Source: Mangrovicoccus ximenensis
Lineage (GTDB): Bacteria > Pseudomonadota > Alphaproteobacteria > Rhodobacterales > Rhodobacteraceae
Assembly: GCF_003056725.1 (NCBI RefSeq)
Contig: NZ_QBKZ01000015.1
Coordinates: forward strand, 1 to 63,688
DNA: 63,688 nt
Direction of reading: 5' to 3'
Under the pieces are notes generated by a model. The model did no database searches. It was not told where the DNA came from and saw nothing but the letters and a program-made list of their open reading frames with translations. Position 1 is the first letter of the stretch, and each line of letters opens with the position of its first letter. The translations under genes and the position numbers were made by a program. Positions 34,135 to 47,950 of the stretch are shown piece by piece.

Positions 34135-34374
34135 CTAGCTGCCGGAGAGCCCCACTCCGGCAAGCGGCAGGCGAAGCGGACAGCGGTCGCGGCCCAGGGG
34201 GCCGTCGGGCTGCCGGAAATAGGAGACCTCGACCAGATCGAGCGCCGTCGCATAGCTGCAGATGAGCTGGTCTTCTGCCCGCTGCTGCCAGACCAGGACC
34301 CCGTTGCCGCTCCAGGCCAGCCAGCCCCAGGACGCGGCGAGCACGAGGATCAGCCCCCTCAGGACCAGGCGCAT
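34135..34374 (-). CDS. Small exported or membrane-anchored hypothetical protein
   Basis: A 79-residue protein beginning MRLVLRGLILVLAASWGWLA, a strongly hydrophobic N-terminus that could be a signal peptide or a membrane anchor. A short soluble part follows with two or three Cys (QLICSYATALDLVEVSYF, GRDRCPL). It starts 14 bases after the stop of the NTF2-like gene on the same strand and so is probably co-transcribed with it. No family is known to me. Confidence 0.55.
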   Translation of the reverse strand: MRLVLRGLILVLAASWGWLAWSGNGVLVWQQRAEDQLICSYATALDLVEVSYFRQPDGPLGRDRCPLRLPLAGVGLSGS

Positions 34375-34388
34375 CGGAAATCTCCCTG

Positions 34389-35348
34389 TCAGCCCCTCTG
34401 TGCGAGGATCTGCGCCCATATGGCGGTCTCGTCGAAGAGAGTCCATTCCCGGCGGAGGCCCCTCGGCCCGAACTCGGCATGGGTGATCCCCATCACGTGG
34501 ACCATCGCCTGGCTCGGCGCCCCGAAGCTGCCCCAGCCGGAATGTCCTCCCCAGAGCGACCAGCGCAAGGTCGCGCGCGGCGGCATCTGCGGATCGCAGC
34601 GGCCCGCGGCGTGATGGACGGTCAGCACGGCATCGGGGAAAGCGGCCCGCAGCGGGAGCCAGAACCGGTCGGCATCCTGCGGGCCATGCCCCTCCGTCCC
34701 GCCCGGATAGGAAAGCGCGCAGCCCGGGTCATAGCACTGCTCCACCGCCGCGAAATCCGCCCCCATCAGCCGTTCGACCAGATCGGCCAGCCGCGCCCCG
34801 GCTTCGTCGCGCGGATCGGGCTGCTGCGCCGGGTCGGCGGGATCGGTTTCCGGATCGAGCGGCCTCTCGACCGGCCCTTCGTCGAGGATTGCCTGCATCC
34901 AGGCCTGCGGCGACTGGCCGAGCTGGCGCAGGATGCCGCCGGTATCGGTGACCACCCATTCCTCGGCGATGCGGCCCTCGACCACACGGCGGTCCGCCAT
35001 GCTGCGCCAGGCCAGCGAGCGGCCGCTGGCCGCGCCGAACAGGCCGCTGCCCGAATGGGTCGCGCGCGACACCATGCGCTGGCTGGCGAGGATGCCCTGC
35101 CCGCCCAGCCCGCGGCAGATCACGTCCTCGGTCAGGATTTCGCGGTCGGGGAACTCGCTGGCCGTGGCCATCACCTCGCGCTGCGCGGCTGCGTCGCCGA
35201 CGGCAAGCCCCAGCGGGCTCTTGCGGACCACCTCGCCATGGTAGAAGTCGCGCACCGCGCCGCTGCGCCCGCGCCGGTCCCAGATTTCCTCGGTGGCTGC
35301 CCGGATCAGGTCCGGCACGTCTTCCAGACGGTCTGCGCTGCGAAGCAT
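34389..35348 (-). CDS. NTF2/SnoaL-like two-domain protein
   Basis: A 319-residue cytosolic protein with two cone-shaped NTF2-like folds in tandem. The first has EEIWDRRGRSGAVRDFYHGE, the second DLVERLMGADFAAVEQCYDP then SYPGGTEGHGPQDADRFW. Members of this superfamily (SnoaL, ketosteroid isomerase, ester cyclase types) act as small-molecule isomerases, cyclases or hydrolases. ATG 35348 opens at MLRSADRLEDVPDLIRAATE; an earlier ATG gives only low-complexity residues. A homologous two-domain gene lies directly upstream, so the pair arose by duplication or works on related substrates. The exact reaction is unknown. Confidence 0.72.
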   Translation of the reverse strand: MLRSADRLEDVPDLIRAATEEIWDRRGRSGAVRDFYHGEVVRKSPLGLAVGDAAAQREVMATASEFPDREILTEDVICRGLGGQGILASQRMVSRATHSGSGLFGAASGRSLAWRSMADRRVVEGRIAEEWVVTDTGGILRQLGQSPQAWMQAILDEGPVERPLDPETDPADPAQQPDPRDEAGARLADLVERLMGADFAAVEQCYDPGCALSYPGGTEGHGPQDADRFWLPLRAAFPDAVLTVHHAAGRCDPQMPPRATLRWSLWGGHSGWGSFGAPSQAMVHVMGITHAEFGPRGLRREWTLFDETAIWAQILAQRG

Positions 35349-35431
35349 CCTGCTCTCCCCGGAGGCCTGCGGCCCGGTGGCCAGCCGCGGCGTCCCTCCA
35401 AACAATCCGGCTGCCCGGTCCCGCCCAACCC

Positions 35432-36433
35432 TCACAGCCATTCCTTCTGCCCGGTCAGTTCCAGCATCCGCCCCAGAACGTCGACCCCGAGCTGGTTATA
35501 GACGTCAAGCAGGTCGACCAGCGTCCAGGCTTCGCGGATCAGCCCGTTCTCCACCCGCCAGAAATCCATTGACCGCATGGTCAGCGGCTTCTCCATCGGC
35601 GGGATGCCGAGCCACCCGTCGCGGCTGAGCGTCATCTTCCAGCCCGGCCAGCCGGTATAACCGACATAGTTGCCGTCGCCGAAGACATGGGCGGTCTTCA
35701 GGTTCTTCTCGCGGTCGGGCATCGCATTCAGGAAGGGCCGCTGATGGCCGCGCCTGAGCCCGTCGAGATTGCGCGTCGTGCCGATCCCCGCGGGCCCGTA
35801 CCAATTGCAGCGTGGGTGCCAATAGGCCTCCTGCTGCACCGGCGGGCCGCCGCCGGCATCGACATTCTCGAGCTGGCGCAGCATGTCCGCGACCAAGGCT
35901 GCCGATTGCGCCCCGTCGCCGGACGGACAGAGCCCGTCCAGCGTTGCAGGCGGCGGCACGGTCCATTCGCGCGCCAGCGACGGCACCAGCGGCCAGCAAT
36001 TTGCCTGCTTCATCAGGTCGACGATGTCCCACAGCGCCTGCACCTCGACCACCCGGCCCTCCTTGAAGCGGTAGAATTCGTGGAAGCGCACCGTCGCGAC
36101 CTTTCCGGAGGCCGGGATCGACATCCAGGGTCGCCGGAAGGTGCCCAGATAGTAGCCGGAACAGCCGACCCAGCACTGGCCCGCTTCGCTTTCCCCGGCA
36201 ATGACGATGAAGTCGCGCCGTTCCAGATCGGGGAAGCATTGCGCCAGCGGCAGGATCGCGGCCTCGAGCATCGCGCTCTGGCCACTGAGCTTGTTGAACG
36301 GATGCGACAGGTGCACCGGCGCGCCCGGAGCGAAAAGTTCCGCCGCAACCTCGCGCGCCCGGCTCTTGTCGAAATCGTAGAGCGCCGCACGGAACCGCGC
36401 GAGGGCGGCCTTGTTTTCGGCATGAATGTCCAT
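35432..36433 (-). CDS. NTF2/SnoaL-like two-domain protein (paralogue)
   Basis: A 333-residue protein of the same class as its downstream neighbour. It has a SnoaL-type domain (ALYDFDKSRAREVAAELFAP, then RFHEFYRFKEGRVVEVQALW) and a second such domain (YVGYTGWPGWKMTLSRDGWL, then SMDFWRVENGLIREAWTLVD). The endings FYRFKEGRVVE and FWRVENGLIRE are the typical last strands of an ester-cyclase-like fold. ATG 36433 lies at MDIHAENKAALARF; the upstream open frame is antisense of queG. The two genes are separated by 83 bases and share a direction. Function and substrate are unknown; polyketide or aromatic-compound breakdown is possible by family. Confidence 0.75.
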   Translation of the reverse strand: MDIHAENKAALARFRAALYDFDKSRAREVAAELFAPGAPVHLSHPFNKLSGQSAMLEAAILPLAQCFPDLERRDFIVIAGESEAGQCWVGCSGYYLGTFRRPWMSIPASGKVATVRFHEFYRFKEGRVVEVQALWDIVDLMKQANCWPLVPSLAREWTVPPPATLDGLCPSGDGAQSAALVADMLRQLENVDAGGGPPVQQEAYWHPRCNWYGPAGIGTTRNLDGLRRGHQRPFLNAMPDREKNLKTAHVFGDGNYVGYTGWPGWKMTLSRDGWLGIPPMEKPLTMRSMDFWRVENGLIREAWTLVDLLDVYNQLGVDVLGRMLELTGQKEWL

Positions 36434-36530
36434 CGTGGCAAATCCCGGTCGCAGAATTTCGGGACTCGCACGCGTCCCCGCGCGCAGCCTGCCACCGCTT
36501 GTCCTTCGAAACGGTAAAACCCTGCCCGCG

Positions 36531-37568
36531 CTACTGCGGCAGCCGCGCCAGTGCCCAGGCGGCCGCCTCCGCCACGTCCGGGTCCGGGTGATCCGCGAGA
36601 TGCAGCGCCGCCGGACGCAGCGCGGCAAGCCCGGAATTGCCGATCGCATAGGCCACGTTGCGCAGGAAGCGCGCCACGCCGATCCGCTTGACCGCCGATC
36701 CGGCAAAGCGCGCGCGGAAAGCCGCGTCGTCGAGATAGGCCAGCTCGGCGAGTTCCGGCGGCTCGGGATTGGCCGCGAAATAACGCATTTCGCGCGCCTC
36801 GGCGGCGAACTTGTTCCAGGGGCAGACCGCGAGGCAGTCGTCGCAGCCATAGATCCGGTTGCCGAGGCCCTCGCGCAGCGCCGGGTCGACCGGCCCCTTG
36901 TGCTCGATCGTCAGGTAGGAGACGCAGCGGCGGGCGTCGAGCTGGAACGGCGCCGGAAACGCCCCTGTCGGGCAGGCATCGAGGCAACGGCGGCAGGAGC
37001 CGCAGCGCTCCTGTCCCGGTTCGTCGACCGGCAGCTCCAGCGTGGTGAAGATCGCGCCGAGGAACACCCAGTTGCCGATGCCGCGGCCCAACAGGTTGGT
37101 GTGCTTGCCCTGCCAGCCGAGCCCGGCGGCGGCGGCCAGCGGCTTCTCCATCACCGGGGCCGTATCGACGAAAACCTTGATCTCACTGCCCGGCGCCTGC
37201 GCGATCAGCCAGCGCCCGACCCGCTTCAGCCGCTTCTTGACCAGATCGTGGTAATCCTTGCCATGGGCATAGACGCTGATGCCGCCGCGGTCCGGCCGGT
37301 CCAGCACCGCCAGCGGATCATGGCGCGGCGCGTAGCTTTCGGCCAGCATCACCACCGAGCGGCAGTCCGGCCAGAGCGCCGCAGGATCGGCACGCCACTG
37401 GGTGCGCTCGGCCATCCAGCCCATCTGGCCGTGGCGGCCATCCTCCAGGAATACAGCCAGCCGCTCCGGCAGTCCGGGCACGGCATCGGGACGGCAGATG
37501 CCCATCGCGGCGAAGCCCGCCTCCTCCGCCTCGGCGCGGAGCCTCTCCTTCAGCGCGGCTCGGTCCAT
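36531..37568 (-). CDS. queG: Epoxyqueuosine reductase
   Basis: QueG reduces epoxyqueuosine in tRNA to queuosine using a cobalamin cofactor and two 4Fe-4S clusters. The 345-residue protein shows the family layout: a cobalamin-binding region ([13 protein letters not shown] and [20 protein letters not shown]), then two ferredoxin motifs, [15 protein letters not shown] and [14 protein letters not shown], and a C-terminal HEAT-like tail ([20 protein letters not shown]). ATG 37568 fits the family start [10 protein letters not shown]. The GST gene is upstream on the same strand with a 46-bp gap, the usual arrangement in relatives. Confidence 0.93.
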   Translation of the reverse strand: MDRAALKERLRAEAEEAGFAAMGICRPDAVPGLPERLAVFLEDGRHGQMGWMAERTQWRADPAALWPDCRSVVMLAESYAPRHDPLAVLDRPDRGGISVYAHGKDYHDLVKKRLKRVGRWLIAQAPGSEIKVFVDTAPVMEKPLAAAAGLGWQGKHTNLLGRGIGNWVFLGAIFTTLELPVDEPGQERCGSCRRCLDACPTGAFPAPFQLDARRCVSYLTIEHKGPVDPALREGLGNRIYGCDDCLAVCPWNKFAAEAREMRYFAANPEPPELAELAYLDDAAFRARFAGSAVKRIGVARFLRNVAYAIGNSGLAALRPAALHLADHPDPDVAEAAAWALARLPQ

Positions 37569-37614
37569 CGGGTCCTCCGGCCGGGCGGCCCGCCGCCGCC
37601 CGGGTCAGCCTGGC

Positions 37615-38280
37615 TCAGAAATCCAGGTCGGCGTAATGCGCGGGCGGGATGAAGCCCGCCACCTGGTCCGCCAGCAGGCCGCGGAAGGCCGGGCGGCTCT
37701 TGATCTTGGCATACCAGTCCTTGACCGCCGCGCTGCGGTGCCAGTCCACGTCCGACGTGTAGTCCAGGCAGCTCAGATGCGCCGCGGCGGCGAAATCGGC
37801 CATGGTCATCACGTCGCCCGCCAGCCAGCGGCGCTGGTCGAGGAGCTGGGTCATGTAGTCGAGATGGAACTTGATCGCGGTCAGGCCCTGCTTGACCGCG
37901 CGGCTGTCGGGATAGCCCGATTTGGTGATCTTCTTGTTCACCCGCTCGTAGAGCACGTTGACGGTCACCTGGCGGAAGAACGTGTCGTCGAACCAGCCGA
38001 CCAGGCGGCGCACTTCGGCGCGCTCCTTGGCGTCCTGCGGCATCAGCGCCGGGGTCGGATAGGTCTCCTCGAGATATTCGCAGATCGCCGAGCTTTCGCC
38101 CATCGTCATGCCGTCGATGCGGATCACCGGCACCTTGCCCGAGGGGTTGCGGCGCAGGAAGTCGGGGTCGCGCTCCCAGTAGCGCTCCTCCACCAGATCG
38201 ACCTCGAGCCGCTTCTCCGCGAGAACCAGCCGGACCTTCCGGCAGAAGGGAGACAGGGGAACATGGTAGAGCTTGATCAT
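37615..38280 (-). CDS. Glutathione S-transferase family protein
   Basis: A cytosolic 221-residue GST. The thioredoxin-fold N-terminal domain has the catalytic-site region YHVPLSPFCRKVRLVLAEK and the glutathione-gamma-glutamyl site VPVIRIDGMTMGESSAICEY. The all-helical C-terminal domain carries the N-capping box RWLAGDVMTMADFAAAAHL. The substrate is unknown; detoxification or glutathione-dependent isomerisation are both possible. It precedes queG in the same direction. ATG 38280 is the only reasonable start. Confidence 0.9.
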   Translation of the reverse strand: MIKLYHVPLSPFCRKVRLVLAEKRLEVDLVEERYWERDPDFLRRNPSGKVPVIRIDGMTMGESSAICEYLEETYPTPALMPQDAKERAEVRRLVGWFDDTFFRQVTVNVLYERVNKKITKSGYPDSRAVKQGLTAIKFHLDYMTQLLDQRRWLAGDVMTMADFAAAAHLSCLDYTSDVDWHRSAAVKDWYAKIKSRPAFRGLLADQVAGFIPPAHYADLDF

Positions 38281-38383
38281 GGAAGATGCGCCTCGGTTTG
38301 CCTGCGCTCCTCTCTAGCCGCGCCGTCCGGGAGATGTCCATGGCCCGCCGCCGGATTGGCCGCGCCGGGCGGCCGCCGGCCGG

Positions 38384-39697
38384 TCAGCTTGCCGGAACTT
38401 CCATCAGGAACCGCTCGATCGTCTGGCCGATGACGATGTCCGGGGCGAAGTCGCGCACCAGATCCCAGTCGAAGGCCGGGCTCCAGACGAACTTGGTCTC
38501 GGCAAATAGCCGCGAGATCCAGAACGAGAGCTGCGTGGAATTCTCGCCGGTGGCGAAGAAGGAATTGCCGAAGACCAGCACCCGGCGCGGATCCGGTGCA
38601 GCCGCGCAGCGCCAATGCATCATCGTCTCCATGTAGCCCTTGGGCGGCACGTAGCTGTCGGCCAGCTCGGGCGCGGGCACCGGGCCCTGCCCGTCCATCC
38701 GCGCCAGCGCCTCGGCGAGATAGACGGTTTCCTCCGCCTGTTCCGCGAACCGGCCGCCCAGGTCGGACTCGAGCTGCACCGCCTGCAGCAGCCCCGAAAC
38801 CCGCAGCGGCAGCGGTGCCGCGGCGAGCAGCCGGTAGAGCCGCGCCATGGCGGCATGCGCGCCGAAGGTGGTCAGATGGGTGTCCTTGCGCCGGAAGATC
38901 GCGTCCGGCGACATCGACCCGCGGAAGCCGTTGTACCAGTCGACGAAGACATAGCCCGGCTCCTTCGCCGCCATGCTGCGCGCCGCCTGGCGGTAGATCT
39001 GGCTCGGCACGGCCTGGCGGTGCGGATCGAAGGCCGACGCAAGGGAATTCTTCTCGGGCATCAGCGCCTGGAGGTAAGTCACCCCGAGCGCGCGCGCCTT
39101 CGCCCGGCGCGCGGCGGCCAGTTCGCCCCAGGCGGCCGCCTCGGGGATGTTCCCGCGACCGTCCGCATAGAGCTTGTCCAGCCCGTTGCTGCCGGCATGC
39201 AGCAGCAGCATGCTGTCCCGCCCGACCCGCGCCGCCTGGTCCGGCGACACCGTCCCGCAGCGGGGAATGCCGCCGGTCAGCTCTTCGGGCAGGGCCGCGC
39301 CCAGGCCCAGCTTGGCCCTCTGGTCCGGGCCGAGACGGCCAAGCGCGATGTCCAGTTCCTCCTGGCCGAGATCGCGTACCAGCGTGGTCAGCGCGACCGG
39401 CGCCCAGATCGGCAGCCGGACATGCCCGCCCTCGGCCTCCATGCGCAGTTCGGCCCCGCCGGAGAACAGCTCGGACGGCGCCAGTCCTTCGGGCAGGGCG
39501 AGCCGGAAGCCCGCGCATCTGTCCTTCATGTGCGCGGGAAAGGGGCGGTCCCAGGGCTCGGCCGCGGCGATTCGGCTGCCGTCGCGCCAGAGCCCGACCC
39601 GGGCGGGCGGCAAGCCGGAGACCCAGCCGGTCAGCACCGTGCCCTCGATATTGTCCATCGCACCGGACATGCCGTTCTCAATCGCCACTGCGTCCAT
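38384..39697 (-). CDS. AlgX/AlgJ-like SGNH acetyltransferase-type protein
   Basis: A 437-residue protein. The N-terminal region (GTVLTGWVSGLPPARVGLWR, residues about 18-90) is a small beta domain found with glycan-modifying enzymes. Residues 160-430 resemble the AlgX/AlgJ family that O-acetylates exopolysaccharide: SPDAIFRRKDTHLTTFGAHA holds the Asp/His pair, and RVLVFGNSFFATG the Ser region of the SGNH fold. No signal peptide is evident from ATG 39697, whereas AlgX is periplasmic; a Met about 35 codons upstream gives no better leader. It stands alone between mtgA and the GST gene. A role in modifying a cell-surface glycan is inferred. Confidence 0.68.
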   Translation of the reverse strand: MDAVAIENGMSGAMDNIEGTVLTGWVSGLPPARVGLWRDGSRIAAAEPWDRPFPAHMKDRCAGFRLALPEGLAPSELFSGGAELRMEAEGGHVRLPIWAPVALTTLVRDLGQEELDIALGRLGPDQRAKLGLGAALPEELTGGIPRCGTVSPDQAARVGRDSMLLLHAGSNGLDKLYADGRGNIPEAAAWGELAAARRAKARALGVTYLQALMPEKNSLASAFDPHRQAVPSQIYRQAARSMAAKEPGYVFVDWYNGFRGSMSPDAIFRRKDTHLTTFGAHAAMARLYRLLAAAPLPLRVSGLLQAVQLESDLGGRFAEQAEETVYLAEALARMDGQGPVPAPELADSYVPPKGYMETMMHWRCAAAPDPRRVLVFGNSFFATGENSTQLSFWISRLFAETKFVWSPAFDWDLVRDFAPDIVIGQTIERFLMEVPAS

Positions 39698-39820
39698 CGA
39701 TCCCCCGCCGCATGACTGTGCCGGTCGCGTCAAAAAAAGCACGCCCGGCCGCGGAACCGTAGCGGCTGACCAGCCGCCCCGGCACGCATGACCTTGCGTC
39801 AATAAAAGTTCCCGGGCGCC

Positions 39821-40540
39821 TCAGCCCGCAAAGCAATCCGCCCGCCCGTCCCGGCGGATGGTCTCGGCGCCGTCCAGGATCTGGGCGGCGCGGCGGCGCA
39901 CGAAAGAGCTCGGCGCATCGGCCGAACGGTCCTTCGGATCCGGCAGAATCGCTGCCAGCCGCGCCGCCTGAACCGCGCTCAGATCCGCAGCGTCCAGACC
40001 GAAATAATGCCGCGACGCCGCCTGGATGCCAAAGATTCCGTCACCGAATTCGATGACGTTAAGGTAAATTTCAAGAAGTCGCCGCTTGGACCAGACCAGC
40101 TCCACCGCCGGCGTCAGCAGCGCCTCCAGCGCCTTGCGCGGCCAGCTGCGGCCCTGCCAGAGAAACACGTTCTTGACCGTCTGCTGCGAAATCGTCGAGC
40201 CGCCGCGCTGCGCGCCGCCGGCGATGGCCGTGCGCAGCGCGGCAATGTCGAAACCCCAGTGCTCGCAGTAATTCGCGTCCTCCGCCGCCACGGCCGAGCG
40301 CAGCATGACCGGGCTAATGTATTGAACGGGAACCCATTCCTTCTCGATTCCATGCAGGCGCCGGGCCTCGGAGACCTGGTAGGGCGTGATCGGGACCGGC
40401 AGCACGGCATAGGCGCCGATCATCAGCGCAACCGCCGCCAGAAGGCCCAATGCCCCTCTGAACAGCCACCGCTTCACCGGAAAGCGGAGCTTCCGCGGCG
40501 GCGCCTTCTTCGCCGTCTTCTTTGCTGCCTTGCGCCCCAT
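39821..40540 (-). CDS. mtgA: Monofunctional biosynthetic peptidoglycan transglycosylase
   Basis: MtgA polymerises lipid II into peptidoglycan strands at the outer face of the inner membrane. The 239-residue protein has a basic leader (MGRKAAKKTAKKAPPRKL), one membrane anchor (GALGLLAAVALMIGAYAVL) and the GT51 fold. The fold shows catalytic Glu and neighbours in AVAAEDANYCEHWGFD, the second conserved block GGSTISQQTVKNVFLW, and LLEIYLNVIEFGDGIFG. ATG 40540 opens at the basic leader; the extra 45 upstream codons have no homology. Confidence 0.93.
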   Translation of the reverse strand: MGRKAAKKTAKKAPPRKLRFPVKRWLFRGALGLLAAVALMIGAYAVLPVPITPYQVSEARRLHGIEKEWVPVQYISPVMLRSAVAAEDANYCEHWGFDIAALRTAIAGGAQRGGSTISQQTVKNVFLWQGRSWPRKALEALLTPAVELVWSKRRLLEIYLNVIEFGDGIFGIQAASRHYFGLDAADLSAVQAARLAAILPDPKDRSADAPSSFVRRRAAQILDGAETIRRDGRADCFAG

Positions 40541-40748
40541 GACAGCGAGAAACCATGCCGCTCCGCAGCGGTCAAGGCGCAGGCTGACGCGGCGATCACG
40601 GTTAACCGGGGATGAAGTCAGTAAAGCTCTAACGAATTTGAACGAAAGACAAACTGGACGGCGCCCCGAAGGCATTCTTTAATAATTCAGCGCTGAAGAT
40701 TTGTCCAAGACGGCGCATTCCGTGCCCGACCCTGAGGAGTAGGCGACC

Positions 40749-40976
40749 ATGTATATCGCACCGGTCTCCGCGGTAAGCCCCTCCGGCGACCATGCCGCGG
40801 CATTTTTCATGACGTTCGACCAGGCGGTCGACGCCTGGATCCTGCATTGGCGGGGCCAGGGACAGCAGGAAATCGCTGTCCAGCTCGGCACGAACGCCCT
40901 GCGCGTGGATGCTGTCCTGAACGAGCGGCAACATGTGGGCTCGCGCCAGAAGGCCCAGCAGATCTTCCAGACCTGA
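40749..40976 (+). CDS. Small conserved-looking hypothetical protein
   Basis: A 75-residue soluble protein (MYIAPVSAVSPSGDHAAAFF at the start). The segment QEIAVQLGTNALRVDAVLNE resembles a helix-turn-helix, although nothing proves DNA binding. The ATG has an excellent ribosome site (GAGGAG) and the gene is divergent from mtgA across 208 bases, which supports real expression. I do not know its family. Confidence 0.6.
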   Translation: MYIAPVSAVSPSGDHAAAFFMTFDQAVDAWILHWRGQGQQEIAVQLGTNALRVDAVLNERQHVGSRQKAQQIFQT

Positions 40977-41111
40977 GGCTGCCCGCGCGCCCTCCCCGCG
41001 CCGGACCGGGAACCGGGACCCGGCGCACCGGCAGGCGCGGCCGCCGCGATGCCCTCCCGCCCCTTGCACCGCAGTCCCCCCTGCCCTCGATCGCCGCCTA
41101 TCCTGCAACGG

Positions 41112-41134
41112 AAAAAGCCGCCCCGGGGGCGGCT
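41112..41134 (-). terminator. Intrinsic terminator of the gltB transcript
   Basis: Read on the minus strand, a perfect 9-bp stem (agccgcccc / ggggcggct) with a one-base centre is followed by five T residues, 28 bases after the gltB stop. This is a textbook rho-independent terminator. Confidence 0.8.
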
Positions 41135-41161
41135 GTTCCTGTCTCTTAGGGGTGTCCCGGC

Positions 41162-45696
<4,535 letters not shown>

Positions 45697-45700
<4 letters not shown>

Positions 45701-46137
45701 TGCGGTTCCCCTTCTGCAGAGGAGGCGAACAACGCCTCAACTTCATGTTTCGTCAGTGTCTTGCGCTTGCCCGCGAAACGGTAGCCGTCGGGCTTGCGGT
45801 CGATGTAGATTTCCTTGGTCAGCTCGAAGCCCCCGGAATTCGGGAACAGCCCCGCGCTGACCGCGTAGTATTCCTGGCCCGGCACCGTCAGGTGGTACCA
45901 CAGGACCGAGCCGCAGTCGTCGCACCAGGCGCGTTCCGCCCAGTTCGAGGACACGCGGCTCTTCACCGGGCCCTCGACCGCCAGATCCTGCGGCGCCACG
46001 TCGAATTCGACGAAGGCCGAGCCGGTCCAGCGGCGGCAGCTGCTGCAATGGCAGGCATGCAGTTCGGGTGCCTTCGGCCGGACGGTCAGCTTGACCGCCC
46101 CGCACATGCACCGGCCTTCCAGGGTCTCTTCGCTCAT
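45697..46137 (-). CDS. GFA/CENP-V family zinc protein
   Basis: A 146-residue protein of the glutathione-dependent formaldehyde-activating (GFA) fold. It has the expected zinc ligands in order: CMCGAVKL near the start, CHCSSCRRWTGSAF about residue 32, and WCDDCGSVLWYHL about residue 70. It lies between gltD and gltB and its stop overlaps the gltB ATG (ATGA), so it is coupled to glutamate synthase. Most family members have no known substrate, and no metabolic link to GOGAT is established. ATG 46137 begins MSEETLEGRCMCG; the 32 upstream codons are not conserved. Confidence 0.85.
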
Positions 46138-46273
46138 GGCAGCCTCTTGCGCCGTTGCCCCTGCCCCCGGAAGAGCCGGGGATGCAGTCCCGTTGACGAT
46201 TCGCGCCAGGGCGGTCCCGTCACAGGATGCCATGCACGCGCCAGTCAGGTCCCGCAGACGGTCCGGCTGGCCC

Positions 46274-46304
46274 GATCTGCGCCGGAAAAGATGCGGCGCA
46301 GATC
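46274..46304. terminator. Hairpin between gltD and GFA gene
   Basis: A perfect 11-bp inverted repeat (gatctgcgccg / cggcgcagatc, 9-nt loop) lies 33 bases after the gltD stop on the minus strand. It has no T-run, so it may reduce or process transcription rather than end it, leaving gltD and the GFA-gltB pair linked or separately promoted. Confidence 0.5.
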
Positions 46305-46336
46305 ATCAATTAGGCAGTTGCGCCGCAGCGGCGCGG

Positions 46337-47782
46337 TTACTCGGCAGCGACCGAGGCAGCAGCCGCTTCGTCAAGCTTGGCGAGGATCGAGTCCGCCGCT
46401 TCGCGCCCGTCGCGGATTGCCCAGACCACCAGAGAGGCGCCGCGGACGATGTCGCCCACCGCGTAGACGCCGGGCAGGCTGGTCTCGTGGCTGCGGAAAT
46501 CGGCCTTGATGGTGCCCCAGCGGGTCACTTCCAGCTCCGGCTGCCCCCAGAGGCCCGGCAGGTCCTCGGGTTCGAAGCCGAGCGCCTTGACCACCAGGTC
46601 CGCATCCTCGACGTAATCCGCGCCCTCGATCACCTCAGGGGTCTGGCGTCCGGAGGCGTCGGGCTGGCCGAGGCGCATCTTCTGCACCATCACGCCCGAG
46701 ACCTTGCCGTCCTGGTCGGCGAAGCCCTTCGGCGCGGAAAGCCAGACGAATTCGACGCCTTCCTCTTCCGCGTTCTGGGTCTCGCGCTGCGAGCCGGGCA
46801 TGTTGGCCTTGTCGCGGCGGTAGAGGCATTTGACCGAGGTCGCGCCCTGGCGGATCGCGGTGCGGACGCAATCCATCGCGGTGTCGCCGCCGCCGATCAC
46901 GACGACCTTCTTGTCCTTGGCGTTCAGCTCGCCCGACTCGTACTCGGCCACGGTGTCGCCGAGGCTGACCTTGTTGGAGGCGGTCAGGTAGTCAATGGCG
47001 CGCACGATGCCCTCGGCGCCGGCGCCCGGCCCCCTCAGGTCGCGCGACTTGTAGACGCCGGTGGCGATCAGGATCGCGTCATGCTCCTGGCGGAGCTGCT
47101 CGAAGGTGATGTCCTCGCCGACATTGCAGTTCAGCACCAGCTTGACGCCGCCCTCGACCAGCTGGTCGATCCGGCGCTGGACGATCTGCTTCTCCAGCTT
47201 GAAGCCGGGAATGCCGTACATCAGGAGGCCGCCCGCGCGGTCGTAGCGGTCATAGACCGTGACCTGGATGCCCTTGCGGCGCAGCGCGTCGGCAGCCGCC
47301 AGGCCGCCCGGGCCCGCGCCGATGACCGCAACCTTCTCGGTGCGTTCCCGGGACGGGGCGATCGACTTGACCCAGCCCTCTTCCCAGGCGGTGTCGGTGA
47401 TGTACTTCTCCACCGAGCCGATGGTGACGGTGCCGTGGCCCGACTGCTCGATGACGCAGTTGCCTTCGCACAGGCGGTCCTGCGGGCAGATGCGGCCGCA
47501 GATCTCGGGGAAGGTGTTGGTGGCCTGGCTGACCTCGTAGGCTTCCTGAAGCCGGTCGGTCGCGGTCAGGCGCAGCCAGTCGGGGATGTTGTTGTGCAGC
47601 GGGCAATGCGACTGGCAATAGGGCACGCCGCACTGGCTGCAGCGCCCTGCCTGTTCCTCTGCCTTCGCACGCGCGTATTCAGCATAGATTTCGTTGAAAT
47701 CCTGCTTGCGTAGATTGGGCGCACGTTTCTCCGGCATGTCCCGTGGTACGGATACAAACTGGAGCATTCGCTGGTCCGCCAT
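46337..47782 (-). CDS. gltD: Glutamate synthase small subunit
   Basis: GltD passes electrons from NADPH to GltB through FAD and two 4Fe-4S clusters. The 481-residue protein has the N-terminal cysteine motifs CSQCGVPYCQSHCP and CGRICPQDRLCEGNC, the FAD-binding VAVIGAGPGGLAAADALR and the NADPH-binding VVVIGGGDTAMDCVRTA. The final FAD box is VYAVGDIVRGASLVVWAIRD. It is the first gene of the gltD-GFA-gltB set, with its promoter in the 225-bp spacer shared with uppP. Confidence 0.96.
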   Translation of the reverse strand: MADQRMLQFVSVPRDMPEKRAPNLRKQDFNEIYAEYARAKAEEQAGRCSQCGVPYCQSHCPLHNNIPDWLRLTATDRLQEAYEVSQATNTFPEICGRICPQDRLCEGNCVIEQSGHGTVTIGSVEKYITDTAWEEGWVKSIAPSRERTEKVAVIGAGPGGLAAADALRRKGIQVTVYDRYDRAGGLLMYGIPGFKLEKQIVQRRIDQLVEGGVKLVLNCNVGEDITFEQLRQEHDAILIATGVYKSRDLRGPGAGAEGIVRAIDYLTASNKVSLGDTVAEYESGELNAKDKKVVVIGGGDTAMDCVRTAIRQGATSVKCLYRRDKANMPGSQRETQNAEEEGVEFVWLSAPKGFADQDGKVSGVMVQKMRLGQPDASGRQTPEVIEGADYVEDADLVVKALGFEPEDLPGLWGQPELEVTRWGTIKADFRSHETSLPGVYAVGDIVRGASLVVWAIRDGREAADSILAKLDEAAAASVAAE

Positions 47783-47950
47783 GAGGCCATATCCTTGCTT
47801 GTGTCGTCCAAGAAGTGTTCGCGCCGTTCCTAACCAGAAAGGACGGCAAAAGAAAAGTCAGTAACGGTGACCTAAGTGCAAAAATATATCGCCGCATCAC
47901 CGCGGAATCTGCCCGAGACGCCAAAAATAGGACAGTTCGGCTGACATAGT

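Noticed and set aside
33499..34614. A 371-codon plus-strand frame in the region after the insertion-sequence remnants
   Set aside because: No motif, poor codon pattern and no plausible start signal; it runs into the antisense of the small exported protein and NTF2-like genes.
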